Origin: Veillonella intestinalis | GTDB taxonomy: Bacteria; Bacillota; Negativicutes; Veillonellales; Veillonellaceae | Direction: 5' to 3' | NCBI RefSeq assembly: GCF_943193155.1 | Contig: NZ_CALPDB010000002.1 | Span: 186,001-250,000 of the forward strand | Length of the DNA stretch: 64,000 nt | Part shown: piece after piece, positions 8,220 through 16,205 of the stretch | How the letters are laid out: each line of letters opens with the position of its first letter | How positions within the stretch are numbered: position 1 is the stretch's first letter | Program-made: the position numbers and the translations under genes | Notes under the pieces: generated by a model | Database searches by the model: none | Told to the model about the DNA's origin: nothing | The model's input: the letters and a program-made list of their open reading frames with translations, nothing else

Positions 8220-9569
8220 TTAATTTTGTGGTACTAATAAAAATTGAATAGGTAAATTAGATGCCCCAGCAGGAATAAACTGAATATGCAATAATTTTCC
8301 TGCTTTATAAGAACCAAAGTATTGTGTATCCGTAGTCGTGCCATTGCCTAAGAATAAACGGGCTCCACTTGGTACATCATAAACTTCGGAATGCCCATCA
8401 TAAGTAACCTTAAACGAACCCGCATAGGCGCCCCCCAAAGGATTAATATATAGAGCAAATTCACGACTGCCTGTTGTAGGAATTGTCAACTCATATGTAA
8501 CGCCATAATTACCACGATTAGTAACAGGTTGATCACTTAATTCATCTAAACCGGCTACAAAAGGATCTTCCCGATTATTCGCTACCATAATAGACGCTGG
8601 CCCAACTGAACTATCATAAGGTTGCATAATTGTTAAACGTCGTTGTGCCCCTACATAGGTACCTCGCAAGGCTACCTCATCCATTGGTAACATATCTGCT
8701 AATACAGAACCACCTAAGGACGGTGTATTAATAGGTAGCATTAATACCTTTACTAATACAGGCCCACTAGTAGTAAAGTCCAATATGCCAGAAAATAAAT
8801 CGTCTGTCTTTATAGGTAGTGTGTCTAATTTAGTAAATACCGCCTTTTTGCCCCCTGGTGCTAAAGCAAAGGAATCAATTACAGTCGGCTTTAATTTAGT
8901 AACTATCTTTTCACGATGTAACCACTCTTTACGCCATTCATCAGCTTCTTTTAAGCGAGTCTTCTGCTGCACTTTTTCTTCTTTAGATAGCTCTTTACCC
9001 TTTATAGCTGTTTTTTGTGACTCCTTATAAGTATCACTATACCAAGCCGGTATTATGCTCCCTTGTTCATCTTGTTCAACAGTAGTATTTATCCCTGCCG
9101 CTACTGTAGAACGCTCCATTTGCGCTGCAGGTTGCCAGTTGCGACTGGGTGATACATACTCTGCATCAAGTTCCTCACGGGATAATTCGCTACCCACAAT
9201 AAAATATTCACGATTTGGTTTTGTCACAACTTCTCGATGAATATCTACATCAACCATCGTATCACTTTTATTTTCCATAACAATGGCTATTTTCTGTGGC
9301 TCTGTCATTTCATTAACATGATAAAAGTACACACGCCCTGTGCCATTTACTGTGCCACCAGCTAATACACCATTTTTATTTACATATTCAGGACTATCTG
9401 AAAAAATAAGCGTATCCTTTTCTTCTGTTAACACCACTGGTAGCGCCGTAAATGAAGTGGTCGTTACATCCACCGTTGCTGGTGGCGCCCCTATAACAGT
9501 GCTAACACCTCGAGTCCACAAAGCAACTAATAAAGCTAACCAACGATATTTATTACGCAATAATTTCAA
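8220..9569 (-). CDS. Secreted protein of unknown function upstream of tonB
   Basis: I do not recognise this 449-residue protein. It begins with a basic N-region and a hydrophobic core (RNKYRWLALLVALW, then an APPA stretch near residue 28), so it is probably exported to the periplasm or cell envelope. The central part (about 185-240) is charged, Lys/Glu-rich and probably helical. The rest has the alternating pattern of beta-rich proteins, and the C-terminal 130 residues are rich in Gly, Thr and Tyr. The start is TTG 9569 with AGGAGG six bases upstream; further upstream in-frame codons would place the signal peptide internally. It is the first gene of the TonB-side block, so an envelope role tied to TonB uptake is possible but unproven. 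Confidence 0.7.
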   Translation of the reverse strand: MKLLRNKYRWLALLVALWTRGVSTVIGAPPATVDVTTTSFTALPVVLTEEKDTLIFSDSPEYVNKNGVLAGGTVNGTGRVYFYHVNEMTEPQKIAIVMENKSDTMVDVDIHREVVTKPNREYFIVGSELSREELDAEYVSPSRNWQPAAQMERSTVAAGINTTVEQDEQGSIIPAWYSDTYKESQKTAIKGKELSKEEKVQQKTRLKEADEWRKEWLHREKIVTKLKPTVIDSFALAPGGKKAVFTKLDTLPIKTDDLFSGILDFTTSGPVLVKVLMLPINTPSLGGSVLADMLPMDEVALRGTYVGAQRRLTIMQPYDSSVGPASIMVANNREDPFVAGLDELSDQPVTNRGNYGVTYELTIPTTGSREFALYINPLGGAYAGSFKVTYDGHSEVYDVPSGARLFLGNGTTTDTQYFGSYKAGKLLHIQFIPAGASNLPIQFLLVPQN

Positions 9570-9713
9570 ATCAAACCTCCTATAAACAAAAACTACTACC
9601 CCTTTAGTATAACATACATCTTCTTGTAACCTAAAAAGGACCTCTATTATAATACAACTTCCCATTGAATTCCATGAAATTCCATAAAATTCACTGCCTA
9701 TGCAATATCAAAT

Positions 9714-9782
9714 ATATAGCTTGCTATCCTACATAAATATATCTTACTATCATACAAAAATATATCTTGCTATCATACAAAA
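9714..9782. repeat. Three tandem 23-bp repeats
   Basis: Imperfect direct copies occupy 9714-9736, 9737-9759 and 9760-9782, built around CTATCATAC and runs of A. Copies 2 and 3 differ at one position; copy 1 differs at several more. They abut the terminator of the whiA-mntA side. There are no spacers between copies, so this is not a CRISPR array. Slippage or a binding-site array are both possible. Confidence 0.7.
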
Positions 9783-9828
9783 AAGTCCCTATGAAAGGGC
9801 AGCATTTTATATGCCATTTCATAGAGAC
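9778..9828 (-). terminator. Rho-independent terminator after the mntA/hepT remnant
   Basis: A 17-bp stem with two mismatches (9785-9801 with 9812-9828) encloses a 10-base loop. On the minus strand it is followed by a run of T (the A-run at 9778-9784). It ends transcription coming from mntA and probably from the whiA operon. Confidence 0.85.
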
Positions 9829-9839
9829 CAATATCATTT

Positions 9840-10116
9840 TTATTTAAATGATTCTTTAATTTTAGAATATGTTTCATTAAATTCTTTTTTTAATACATTA
9901 TCCAATAACTCTTTTAATATTGGAATATCACTTTTAAAAGTCTTCCAAATAGATTTATAGTCAACACGTCCATAATCATGCGAAATAAACAACACCATCT
10001 TTTATCAATTCATCTTGAAGCATAAAATCTTCTTCAGATTTAAATCTATTTGTTAAAAATTCTAACCTTTCAATATAATATATTAACTGAATAATATTAA
10101 TTTTATCTTTATTCAT
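9840..10116 (-). pseudogene. HepT-type HEPN toxin remnant with an internal deletion
   Basis: The minus strand starts MNKDKINIIQLIYYIERLEF at ATG 10116, behind AGGAGAATAAT, and continues to KDGVVYFA then stops. In a second frame the C-terminal end of a DUF86/HepT protein continues as SHDYGRVDYKSIW and runs to a stop at 9840-9842. The N-terminal and C-terminal thirds of a HepT-like protein are therefore present, but roughly 35-45 central residues are missing. The lost part includes the usual Asn-Leu...Ile-Gly-Glu block and the Arg of the R-x4-6-H ribonuclease motif, and the frame is lost. It follows mntA by one base, the standard antitoxin-toxin arrangement. Confidence 0.8.
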
Positions 10117-10117
10117 A

Positions 10118-10417
10118 TTATTCTCCTAAAATACAAATCTTATCTTTATTGATTTGCTTAGAAAAATAGTCATTTTGCAGAGAGTTTATCGACACTAAAT
10201 CAACAGATTTATTCAAAGCCTCTGCTAACTTATATTTTAGTTCTGAAAGTTCAAATGTTGATTTCGTAATAGCTCCATAATCAATCAATAAATCTATATC
10301 GCTTGAATCAGTTGCTTCCCCTCTAGCATGAGATCCAAAAATATAAGCAGACGAAATATTGGCGTCTCTTAAAATAGGCACTACTTTCCTTTTTATAGTA
10401 TCTAAATTATGAACCAT
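10118..10417 (-). CDS. mntA: MntA-type nucleotidyltransferase antitoxin
   Basis: A 99-residue minimal nucleotidyltransferase. The motif G28-S29-H-A-R-G followed by SDID with D40 and D42 supplies the catalytic metal ligands. In characterised HepT-MntA pairs this protein neutralises the HEPN ribonuclease by adding AMP to a Tyr near its active site. The ATG at 10417 has AGGAGG eight bases upstream. The protein looks intact, while the downstream toxin gene is broken, so the antitoxin is probably a leftover or acts on other HEPN proteins. AT-rich sequence compared with the neighbouring housekeeping genes suggests acquisition. Confidence 0.88.
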   Translation of the reverse strand: MVHNLDTIKRKVVPILRDANISSAYIFGSHARGEATDSSDIDLLIDYGAITKSTFELSELKYKLAEALNKSVDLVSINSLQNDYFSKQINKDKICILGE

Positions 10418-10487
10418 AGTATCGCCTCCTTACTTCTTCAATTTCATTATACACCACTAAGAAATATATAACTATGCTAAAATTTAA

Positions 10488-11432
10488 CTACATAAACTCT
10501 TCTAAGCCCATTGGCTCATAGGCTAAAGCCATTTTTTCTAATTTTCTAAAACGATGACCTATGCCCGATTTTGAAATTTTACCATCGAGGAGTTCCATTA
10601 ACTCTTGCAAACTAGAGTCCGGATTATCCAATCTCAATTGAGCTACTTCTAATAGTTTTGGTGGCAAATCTCGTAAAGGCTGGTGCCGTTCAATAATTCG
10701 AATACTTTCCAATTGACGAACCGCTGCATTTACTGTTTTCTGGAGATTCGCTGTTTCACAGTTTACCTGTCGATTAATCTGATTACGCACATTTTTAACG
10801 ACCCGCACAGTCTCAAAAGACATCAACGCAGATTGAGCCCCCATAATTTGCAAACAATCTGTAACCGCATCCCCTTCTTTAACATAGACTACATAGGAAT
10901 CCTTACGTTCCGTAACTCGGGCTACAATATGAAACAAACGCAATACTTTTACAATTTCATAAGCAAAGTGTTCATTCCCTGTCATAAACTCCAAATGATA
11001 GTCACTTTCAGGTTTATTAACAGAACCACCACCTAAAAAAGCTCCCCGTAAAAAAGCACGTCGTGCTTCCATCGTAGTCAACCACGCATCGGGTAAATCT
11101 GTATCCATTGGCCATAATGCTAAATCTTCTAAGGCTCTACGTCCCTCTTCTGTGGGCTCTACAGTCAAAGTATATACATTTTTCTTACGTAGATTAAGTC
11201 CTCGACGGATAAGTACAGATGTATGCAACGCATAATGTGCTCGTAATATGGATAATACACGACGAGCTACTGCATTATTCGCCGTCGCCAAACGAATCCC
11301 TACACGCCCTTGACTACCTAGCAATAAGGAGCCTCCCATACGTAACAAACAAGATGCTTCTACTTTAGCCGATAATGTATCTTCATTTTTATACTGACAC
11401 AATTCATTTTTTACATCTTCTGCAAATGACAT
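10488..11432 (-). CDS. whiA: WhiA, LAGLIDADG-fold DNA-binding regulator
   Basis: A 314-residue protein with an N-terminal and central pair of degenerate homing-endonuclease (LAGLIDADG-like) domains and a C-terminal helix-turn-helix around residues 225-300 (NCETANLQKTVNAAVRQLES and onward). WhiA is a sporulation regulator in actinobacteria and affects division and chromosome segregation in Bacillus. Length and order match Bacillus YvcL. It is third in the conserved rapZ-yvcK-whiA series, all on this strand. The ATG at 11432 is preceded by a purine-rich GAGAGAGGGGGG tract. Confidence 0.93.
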   Translation of the reverse strand: MSFAEDVKNELCQYKNEDTLSAKVEASCLLRMGGSLLLGSQGRVGIRLATANNAVARRVLSILRAHYALHTSVLIRRGLNLRKKNVYTLTVEPTEEGRRALEDLALWPMDTDLPDAWLTTMEARRAFLRGAFLGGGSVNKPESDYHLEFMTGNEHFAYEIVKVLRLFHIVARVTERKDSYVVYVKEGDAVTDCLQIMGAQSALMSFETVRVVKNVRNQINRQVNCETANLQKTVNAAVRQLESIRIIERHQPLRDLPPKLLEVAQLRLDNPDSSLQELMELLDGKISKSGIGHRFRKLEKMALAYEPMGLEEFM

Positions 11433-11470
11433 AGGCCCCCCTCTCTCATAAGCTAATGACTAAAATAACT

Positions 11471-11499
11471 AGGCATAGTAATTATATCTAACTATGCCT
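11471..11499 (-). repeat. Hairpin between yvcK and whiA
   Basis: AGGCATAGT at 11471-11479 pairs perfectly with ACTATGCCT at 11491-11499 across an 11-base loop. It sits in the 88-bp gap between the yvcK stop and the whiA start. The T-tract after it on the minus strand is interrupted, so partial attenuation or mRNA processing is likelier than full termination. Confidence 0.5.
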
Positions 11500-11520
11500 A
11501 ATTCTAATTTAATCATATAA

Positions 11521-12870
11521 TTAGCGATCTTCTCGTTTTAAATAATATTCTAAAATATGTGGCTCTAGCCCCGATTGCATAGCATAAATTACATCCATTA
11601 CAACTTTACCAAGTCGATCTGAATCATGAACCGCCGTTTCAGGATGTTGAATTAAGCTAGCACGCACTGTACGTACGCCAAGTTCAGCTAACTTATCTGT
11701 ATCAACTTGTACAGGCTCAGCACCAACAACTTTATACTTAGCAATGACCGCTTCATCAAAAGGAACATCATTGACAATAACCGTATCAATAAGACCATCA
11801 CCAGCTAAGCGTTGCACCGCTGCTACATGATCACTAGCAGTAAAACCATCAGTTTCACCGGGTTGCGTCATAACATTACAAATGTAAAATTTAGGCGCTT
11901 TAGCTGCTTTTATATGCTCGGCAATCTTATTAATTAATAGATTAGGCATAATACTGGTATACAAACTACCTGGCCCTAATACAATAGCATCCGCTTCATC
12001 AATGGCTTGAAGAGCTGTTCCCTGTGGCTGTGGCTCTGCTGGCTCTGTGAAAAGTCGTTTAATCTTTTTCTTAGCTTTTGGAATCTGACTTTCCCCAGCC
12101 ACAATAGTGCCGTCTTCCATTTCTGCCATAAGCGCAATATTTTGTGTGGAAGCAGGAATAACACGACCACGAACCTTGAGAATTTTGCTAGATGCTTCGA
12201 GCGCCTTATCCACATCTTCATCAAGAATTTGCGTAAGCGCTGTTAAAAATAAATTCCCAAAACTGTGACCCGCTAAATCACCGCCACCACCAAAACGGTA
12301 GCGAAATAACTGTTCCATAAGACCTTCTTTTTCAGCTAATGCCACTAAACAGTTACGCAAATCACCAGGGGCAATCATTTTAAAATCTTCACGCAAACGC
12401 CCTGATGAACCACCATCATCAGCTACTGTGACAATAGCAGTTAAATTCGATGTATGCGTCTTTAAGCCACGCAACAAGGTAGATAAGCCAGTACCGCCAC
12501 CAATAACAACCACTTTAGGGCCTTTAGCCATGCGTATATTCTGGAAAATATAATCACCCACTTTATCCGTATCTGCCGGAATAATAGCTCTAACTACAGC
12601 ACTACCAACTCGTCGCGTACCAATAATCATAAAGACGATACCTAGTAATATGGTCACAAAACCTACTGTAGCTAACGTGGTGTAATTATAGGAACCAGTA
12701 GTTTCATAAATAAATTGTAAAAATAAATCTTCAAAATAGGATAACCATTCATAATTGAGCATTAAGGCTACCCCTACTATAACGAGGAGCATACCAAGGC
12801 CAAACATAACTAACCAACGTTTTAATTTTAGGCCCGGCGTCAACCATCGGAATCCAGACATATGTATCAT
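11521..12870 (-). CDS. yvcK: YvcK-family protein (gluconeogenesis factor) with an N-terminal membrane anchor
   Basis: A 449-residue protein. Residues from about 115 onward match YvcK/CofD-like proteins: VVVIGGGTGLSTLLRGLK is the nucleotide-binding loop, followed by VTVADDGGSSGRLRED. Bacillus YvcK is needed for growth on gluconeogenic carbon sources, binds UDP-sugars and influences envelope synthesis. Here about 110 extra N-terminal residues form two transmembrane helices (about 17-37 and 60-82), so the protein is probably membrane-tethered with its catalytic-like domain in the cytoplasm. The ATG at 12870 follows AGGAGA. The rapZ stop lies 10 bp upstream, consistent with one operon. Confidence 0.92.
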   Translation of the reverse strand: MIHMSGFRWLTPGLKLKRWLVMFGLGMLLVIVGVALMLNYEWLSYFEDLFLQFIYETTGSYNYTTLATVGFVTILLGIVFMIIGTRRVGSAVVRAIIPADTDKVGDYIFQNIRMAKGPKVVVIGGGTGLSTLLRGLKTHTSNLTAIVTVADDGGSSGRLREDFKMIAPGDLRNCLVALAEKEGLMEQLFRYRFGGGGDLAGHSFGNLFLTALTQILDEDVDKALEASSKILKVRGRVIPASTQNIALMAEMEDGTIVAGESQIPKAKKKIKRLFTEPAEPQPQGTALQAIDEADAIVLGPGSLYTSIMPNLLINKIAEHIKAAKAPKFYICNVMTQPGETDGFTASDHVAAVQRLAGDGLIDTVIVNDVPFDEAVIAKYKVVGAEPVQVDTDKLAELGVRTVRASLIQHPETAVHDSDRLGKVVMDVIYAMQSGLEPHILEYYLKREDR

Positions 12871-12880
12871 TTCACATCTC

Positions 12881-13801
12881 CTATATTTCAGCCGCCGTTA
12901 CTTCTCGTGGATTACAATCTTCTTCTACATTATTCTTAAACATATCCCGATGCTCTATTGTTGCTCGATATCCTAAGGTTTGCACATGATTGTACAGTGC
13001 TTCGGCCATAGCTACACTTCGATGCATACCACCTGTACAGCCTATGGCAACAACAAATTGACTCTTGCCTTCCTTTTCATAATTAGGCAATAAAAAGTCC
13101 ATAGTTGAAAACATAGTGCTTAAAAACTGCTCCGTTACATCAAAGGAATGAATGTATTGATTAACCGCTGGCACACGACCTGTCTTATGACGAAAATCAG
13201 GGTTATAATATGGGTTTGGTAAAAAACGTACATCCCATACCATATCAGCATCCAACGGAATGCCATATTTAAAGCCAAAACTTACGACTGATACTGCAAT
13301 ACCTTGCTCTTTTTCATCCAACTGTGAAAACTTCTTTTTCAAGTAAGCTTTTAATTGGCTAGTTTTCATATTGGTTGTATCAATAATGTAATCAACACGA
13401 GGACGAATGGAGTCAAGAATTTTCCGCTCCTCTTTTAAGCCTACCGTAATACGCCCTTCTGGTGCTAATGGATGACTGCGACGACTTTCCTTATAACGAC
13501 GAATTAAAGTTTCATCCGTTGCATCCATAAATACGATTTCATACGGAACTTGCATTTCTTTTAAGGAATTTAAAGCATCTGATAAGCTTTCAAAAAATTG
13601 GCCGCCTCGAATATCTACCACCAAAGCAACTCGATTAATGCGGTCTCCCGCTTGACGACATAAATTACTGAATTTAGGAATTAACACGGGTGGCAAATTG
13701 TCAACACAAAAAAATCCCATATCTTCAAGGGCCTGCATAACTTGCGTCTTACCAGCACCCGACATTCCTGTTACAATGAGCAAACGAAATTTCCCTTCCA
13801 C
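12881..13801 (-). CDS. rapZ: RapZ, nucleotide-binding RNase adapter protein
   Basis: A 306-residue P-loop protein. Walker A GMSGAGKT is at residues 12-19 and the C-terminal domain contains the conserved IGCTGGMHRSV phosphate-binding block. In E. coli RapZ presents the GlmZ small RNA to RNase E and controls glucosamine-6-phosphate synthase; in Firmicutes (YvcJ) its role is less clear. I prefer GTG 13801, with AAAGGAG seven bases upstream. An ATG at 13822 would add seven residues with poorer spacing. It is the first gene of rapZ-yvcK-whiA. Confidence 0.93.
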   Translation of the reverse strand: MEGKFRLLIVTGMSGAGKTQVMQALEDMGFFCVDNLPPVLIPKFSNLCRQAGDRINRVALVVDIRGGQFFESLSDALNSLKEMQVPYEIVFMDATDETLIRRYKESRRSHPLAPEGRITVGLKEERKILDSIRPRVDYIIDTTNMKTSQLKAYLKKKFSQLDEKEQGIAVSVVSFGFKYGIPLDADMVWDVRFLPNPYYNPDFRHKTGRVPAVNQYIHSFDVTEQFLSTMFSTMDFLLPNYEKEGKSQFVVAIGCTGGMHRSVAMAEALYNHVQTLGYRATIEHRDMFKNNVEEDCNPREVTAAEI

Positions 13802-13860
13802 AATATAACTCCTTTCTATCATATACCTCTTATCTCTCTATTATTTATAACATCTTCTCT

Positions 13861-14667
13861 TCATTTTAAAATATTCTCTTCAATCCAATGCGCTACGCCG
13901 TCGTCTTCATTAGATGGGCAAATACTCTGCGCAACAGCTTTCACATTAGGTTCTGCATTGGCTACAGCTACAGCTGTTCCCGCATAGGTAAGCATGGAAA
14001 TATCATTCTGTGAATTACCAAAAGCAACTACTTCTTCTGCTGTAAAGCCCAAATCCTTTACCATCGTTGCTAACGTGCTCCCCTTGGTACAATTACTACT
14101 GTTGACCTCTAAGAAATTCACCTTACTACGCACGATTTCTAATATATCACCATACTTAGCTTGCAAAATATTAATAATTCCCTCTAACTTAGCTGGATCT
14201 TCCAAGAACAACAATTTATTCGGACCTGTTACTTCCGTATATAGAGCATCGCCTACATAAACAGCTTTAGCACCTACTGTCTTTTCATAAAACTGAGACT
14301 GTTCGGTTTCATGATGTACCAACAAGTCATCATTTTCATAGGATTGAACATACCAATCATTAACTCGTGCCAATTCTAAAATTTCTTTAGCAATCGGCAC
14401 AGGAATTGTTTGTTCCCATAGCTTTTCACCGGATTCAATGCGCTGCACAAGGCCTCCTGAAAAAAGAATCATCGGCAAATCACCTAAACCTAGGGCAAGG
14501 CCTACTGGTCGCGCCGTCTGATACATACGACCTGTAGCAATGACTATTTGAATGCCCTTCGCTTGTGCTCGTTGTAAAATTTTACGCGTATATTCTGAAA
14601 TCGTATTATCATCACGAACTAAAGTATCGTCCAAATCAATGGCCAGTAATTTTATAGAATGTTTCAT
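13861..14667 (-). CDS. HAD-superfamily Cof-type phosphatase
   Basis: A 268-residue cytoplasmic hydrolase of the Cof/IIB HAD group. The nucleophile motif DLDDT is at 11-15, the Ser/Thr motif is within VIATGRMY, and the acidic motif is GNSQNDISM near 215. The cap domain lies between. Family members dephosphorylate sugar phosphates or flavin nucleotides, and the substrate here cannot be told. ATG 14667 with GAGGAG is preferred to ATG 14679. It ends 59 bp before rapZ and may be its upstream partner. Confidence 0.88.
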   Translation of the reverse strand: MKHSIKLLAIDLDDTLVRDDNTISEYTRKILQRAQAKGIQIVIATGRMYQTARPVGLALGLGDLPMILFSGGLVQRIESGEKLWEQTIPVPIAKEILELARVNDWYVQSYENDDLLVHHETEQSQFYEKTVGAKAVYVGDALYTEVTGPNKLLFLEDPAKLEGIINILQAKYGDILEIVRSKVNFLEVNSSNCTKGSTLATMVKDLGFTAEEVVAFGNSQNDISMLTYAGTAVAVANAEPNVKAVAQSICPSNEDDGVAHWIEENILK

Positions 14668-14791
14668 TATACTCCTCATCGTCTATTAGTTTAACTGTAT
14701 TCATAAATAACTGTCTAACGTTCTAACATATAATATTTAATTTAAAGGCTTATATTTAAGTATATCATATTTAGCAGGCTTATTCGACTAA

Positions 14792-14820
14792 CTGAATTAA
14801 GATAAGCACAATGCTATAAT
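14792..14820 (+). promoter_or_regulatory. Putative extended -10 promoter of the recombinase gene
   Basis: TATAAT at 14815-14820 is preceded by TGC, giving an extended -10. CTGAAT at 14792-14797, spaced 17 bp away, is a modest -35. The resulting leader would be about 95-100 bases. AAAGAAAGGAG near 14858-14866 is a good ribosome-binding sequence but lies about 60 bases before the recombinase ATG with no usable start codon close by. Confidence 0.5.
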
Positions 14821-14924
14821 GATATTTTCTATCTCAAGATTTTAAATACGGTGTTAAAGAAAGGAGTCTATCAATACAATCTATTTTGTTTTTTTATCAA
14901 TAATGATTGGTATTGAACTATACT

Positions 14925-16184
14925 ATGATTATGAAACGTGTTGCTCTCTATATTCGCGTATCTCACGAAGAACAAGCTATGAAAGGCTATTCCTTACAGG
15001 CCCAAGAAAATCGGTTGCGCCAATATGCCCTAGAACATAACTATCAAATTGTCGATTATTATCGCGATGAAGGCATTACAGCCCGTAGCTGTCCAGGTCG
15101 GCGCAAAGAATTCGCCCGCATGCTGAAAGATGTAAAAGCTAATCGTATCGACTGCATCCTTTTTATTAAGTTGGACCGCTGGTTCCGCAATGTATCCGAC
15201 TACTATACCTATCAAGCAATTTTAGATCAACATGAGGTGACTTGGGAAACTACGGAAGAAGAATATAATACAAATACTGCGCAAGGTCGTTTATACCTAA
15301 ACATTAAGCTTTCCATTGCTCAAAACGAATCAGATACAACATCAGAACGTATTCACTTTGTCTTCGCAGATAAAATAAAGCGCCGCGAAGCGATTTCTGG
15401 AAAGCTACCACTTGGCTATAGCATAATCAACAAGCAGATTGTGCCTAATGAACAAGCTCCTATTATTCGAGATCTTTTCCAATATTATTTAAAAACTCAT
15501 TCCATTCGTAAAACCATGCTCCATTTAGCGAGTGTCCATCATATTCACCGCTCTTACCCAGCGGTTTCCAAACTATTACATAACGAAAAGTATCTCGGTA
15601 CATTTTATGGTATCAAAAACTATGCACAAGAAATTATAGATACAAAGACCTTCGAAGCGGTACAACAAGCACGAAAAATGGCTACGACCCGCTCCCCCAA
15701 AAAGCTCTCCCATTACTCACCTTACTCATCTAGCCCTATATCTACAGCTCAATCTGTTACTCCTTCCAACTATCTTTTTAAAGGACTCCTTCGTTGCCCT
15801 CAATGCTTTCATCGCTTAGTCGGCTTAACTCGCCATTATAAAGATACACAATATATTTACTATCACTGTCCTCAAAGTCATCATAAATCATCAAAATGCC
15901 CCAATCAAACGCTATATAAAGAATCCTTTATTGAAGCTAAACTATTAACCATTTTACCAACTATATTACCCAAAACCTCTACACCCCTATCACTACCAAT
16001 ACTACATCCATCACCATCTGCAAATCTGCCATTGCATTTTTATTGGTATTGCCATCAGCAATACCCCACTTGGAATCGTCATAGCCAGTATCAATATTGG
16101 CACTGGTGGCTAGACGAAGTCACTTTACCAATTACTCTTCATATTTTACAGGACCATATTAAATTAAAACATTATGCAACCTAA
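14925..16184 (+). CDS. Large serine recombinase (resolvase/invertase family)
   Basis: A 419-residue site-specific recombinase. The N-terminal resolvase domain (about 1-150) starts VALYIRVSHEEQ, with catalytic Ser 13 and nearby Arg 11. A recombinase DNA-binding domain follows (about 160-250). A zinc ribbon lies near 285-330 (CPQC ... YYHCPQ ... C), and a His/Trp/Pro-rich tail ends the protein. It breaks and rejoins DNA through a 5'-phosphoserine link. I use ATG 14925 (ATG 14931 is equally possible); neither has a good ribosome-binding site. It ends 35 bp before ompM copy 1 on the same strand. No phage or IS genes accompany it, which argues for a dedicated local switch rather than a prophage integrase. 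Confidence 0.88.
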   Translation: MIMKRVALYIRVSHEEQAMKGYSLQAQENRLRQYALEHNYQIVDYYRDEGITARSCPGRRKEFARMLKDVKANRIDCILFIKLDRWFRNVSDYYTYQAILDQHEVTWETTEEEYNTNTAQGRLYLNIKLSIAQNESDTTSERIHFVFADKIKRREAISGKLPLGYSIINKQIVPNEQAPIIRDLFQYYLKTHSIRKTMLHLASVHHIHRSYPAVSKLLHNEKYLGTFYGIKNYAQEIIDTKTFEAVQQARKMATTRSPKKLSHYSPYSSSPISTAQSVTPSNYLFKGLLRCPQCFHRLVGLTRHYKDTQYIYYHCPQSHHKSSKCPNQTLYKESFIEAKLLTILPTILPKTSTPLSLPILHPSPSANLPLHFYWYCHQQYPTWNRHSQYQYWHWWLDEVTLPITLHILQDHIKLKHYAT

Positions 16185-16205
16185 TTTTTCCTACTATTGT
16201 ATCCT

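Noticed and set aside
9714-9782. Possible CRISPR array
   Set aside because: The 23-bp copies are directly adjacent with no spacers, and no cas genes are present.
9700-9960. Plus-strand reading frame of 86 codons
   Set aside because: It crosses the tandem repeats, the terminator and the antisense of the hepT remnant.
12007-12246. Small reading frames on both strands inside yvcK
   Set aside because: Shadows of the yvcK coding frame with no start signals.
14925-16184. Prophage or integrative element marked by the recombinase
   Set aside because: No phage, conjugation or att-like genes or repeats around it; only porin and housekeeping genes flank it.
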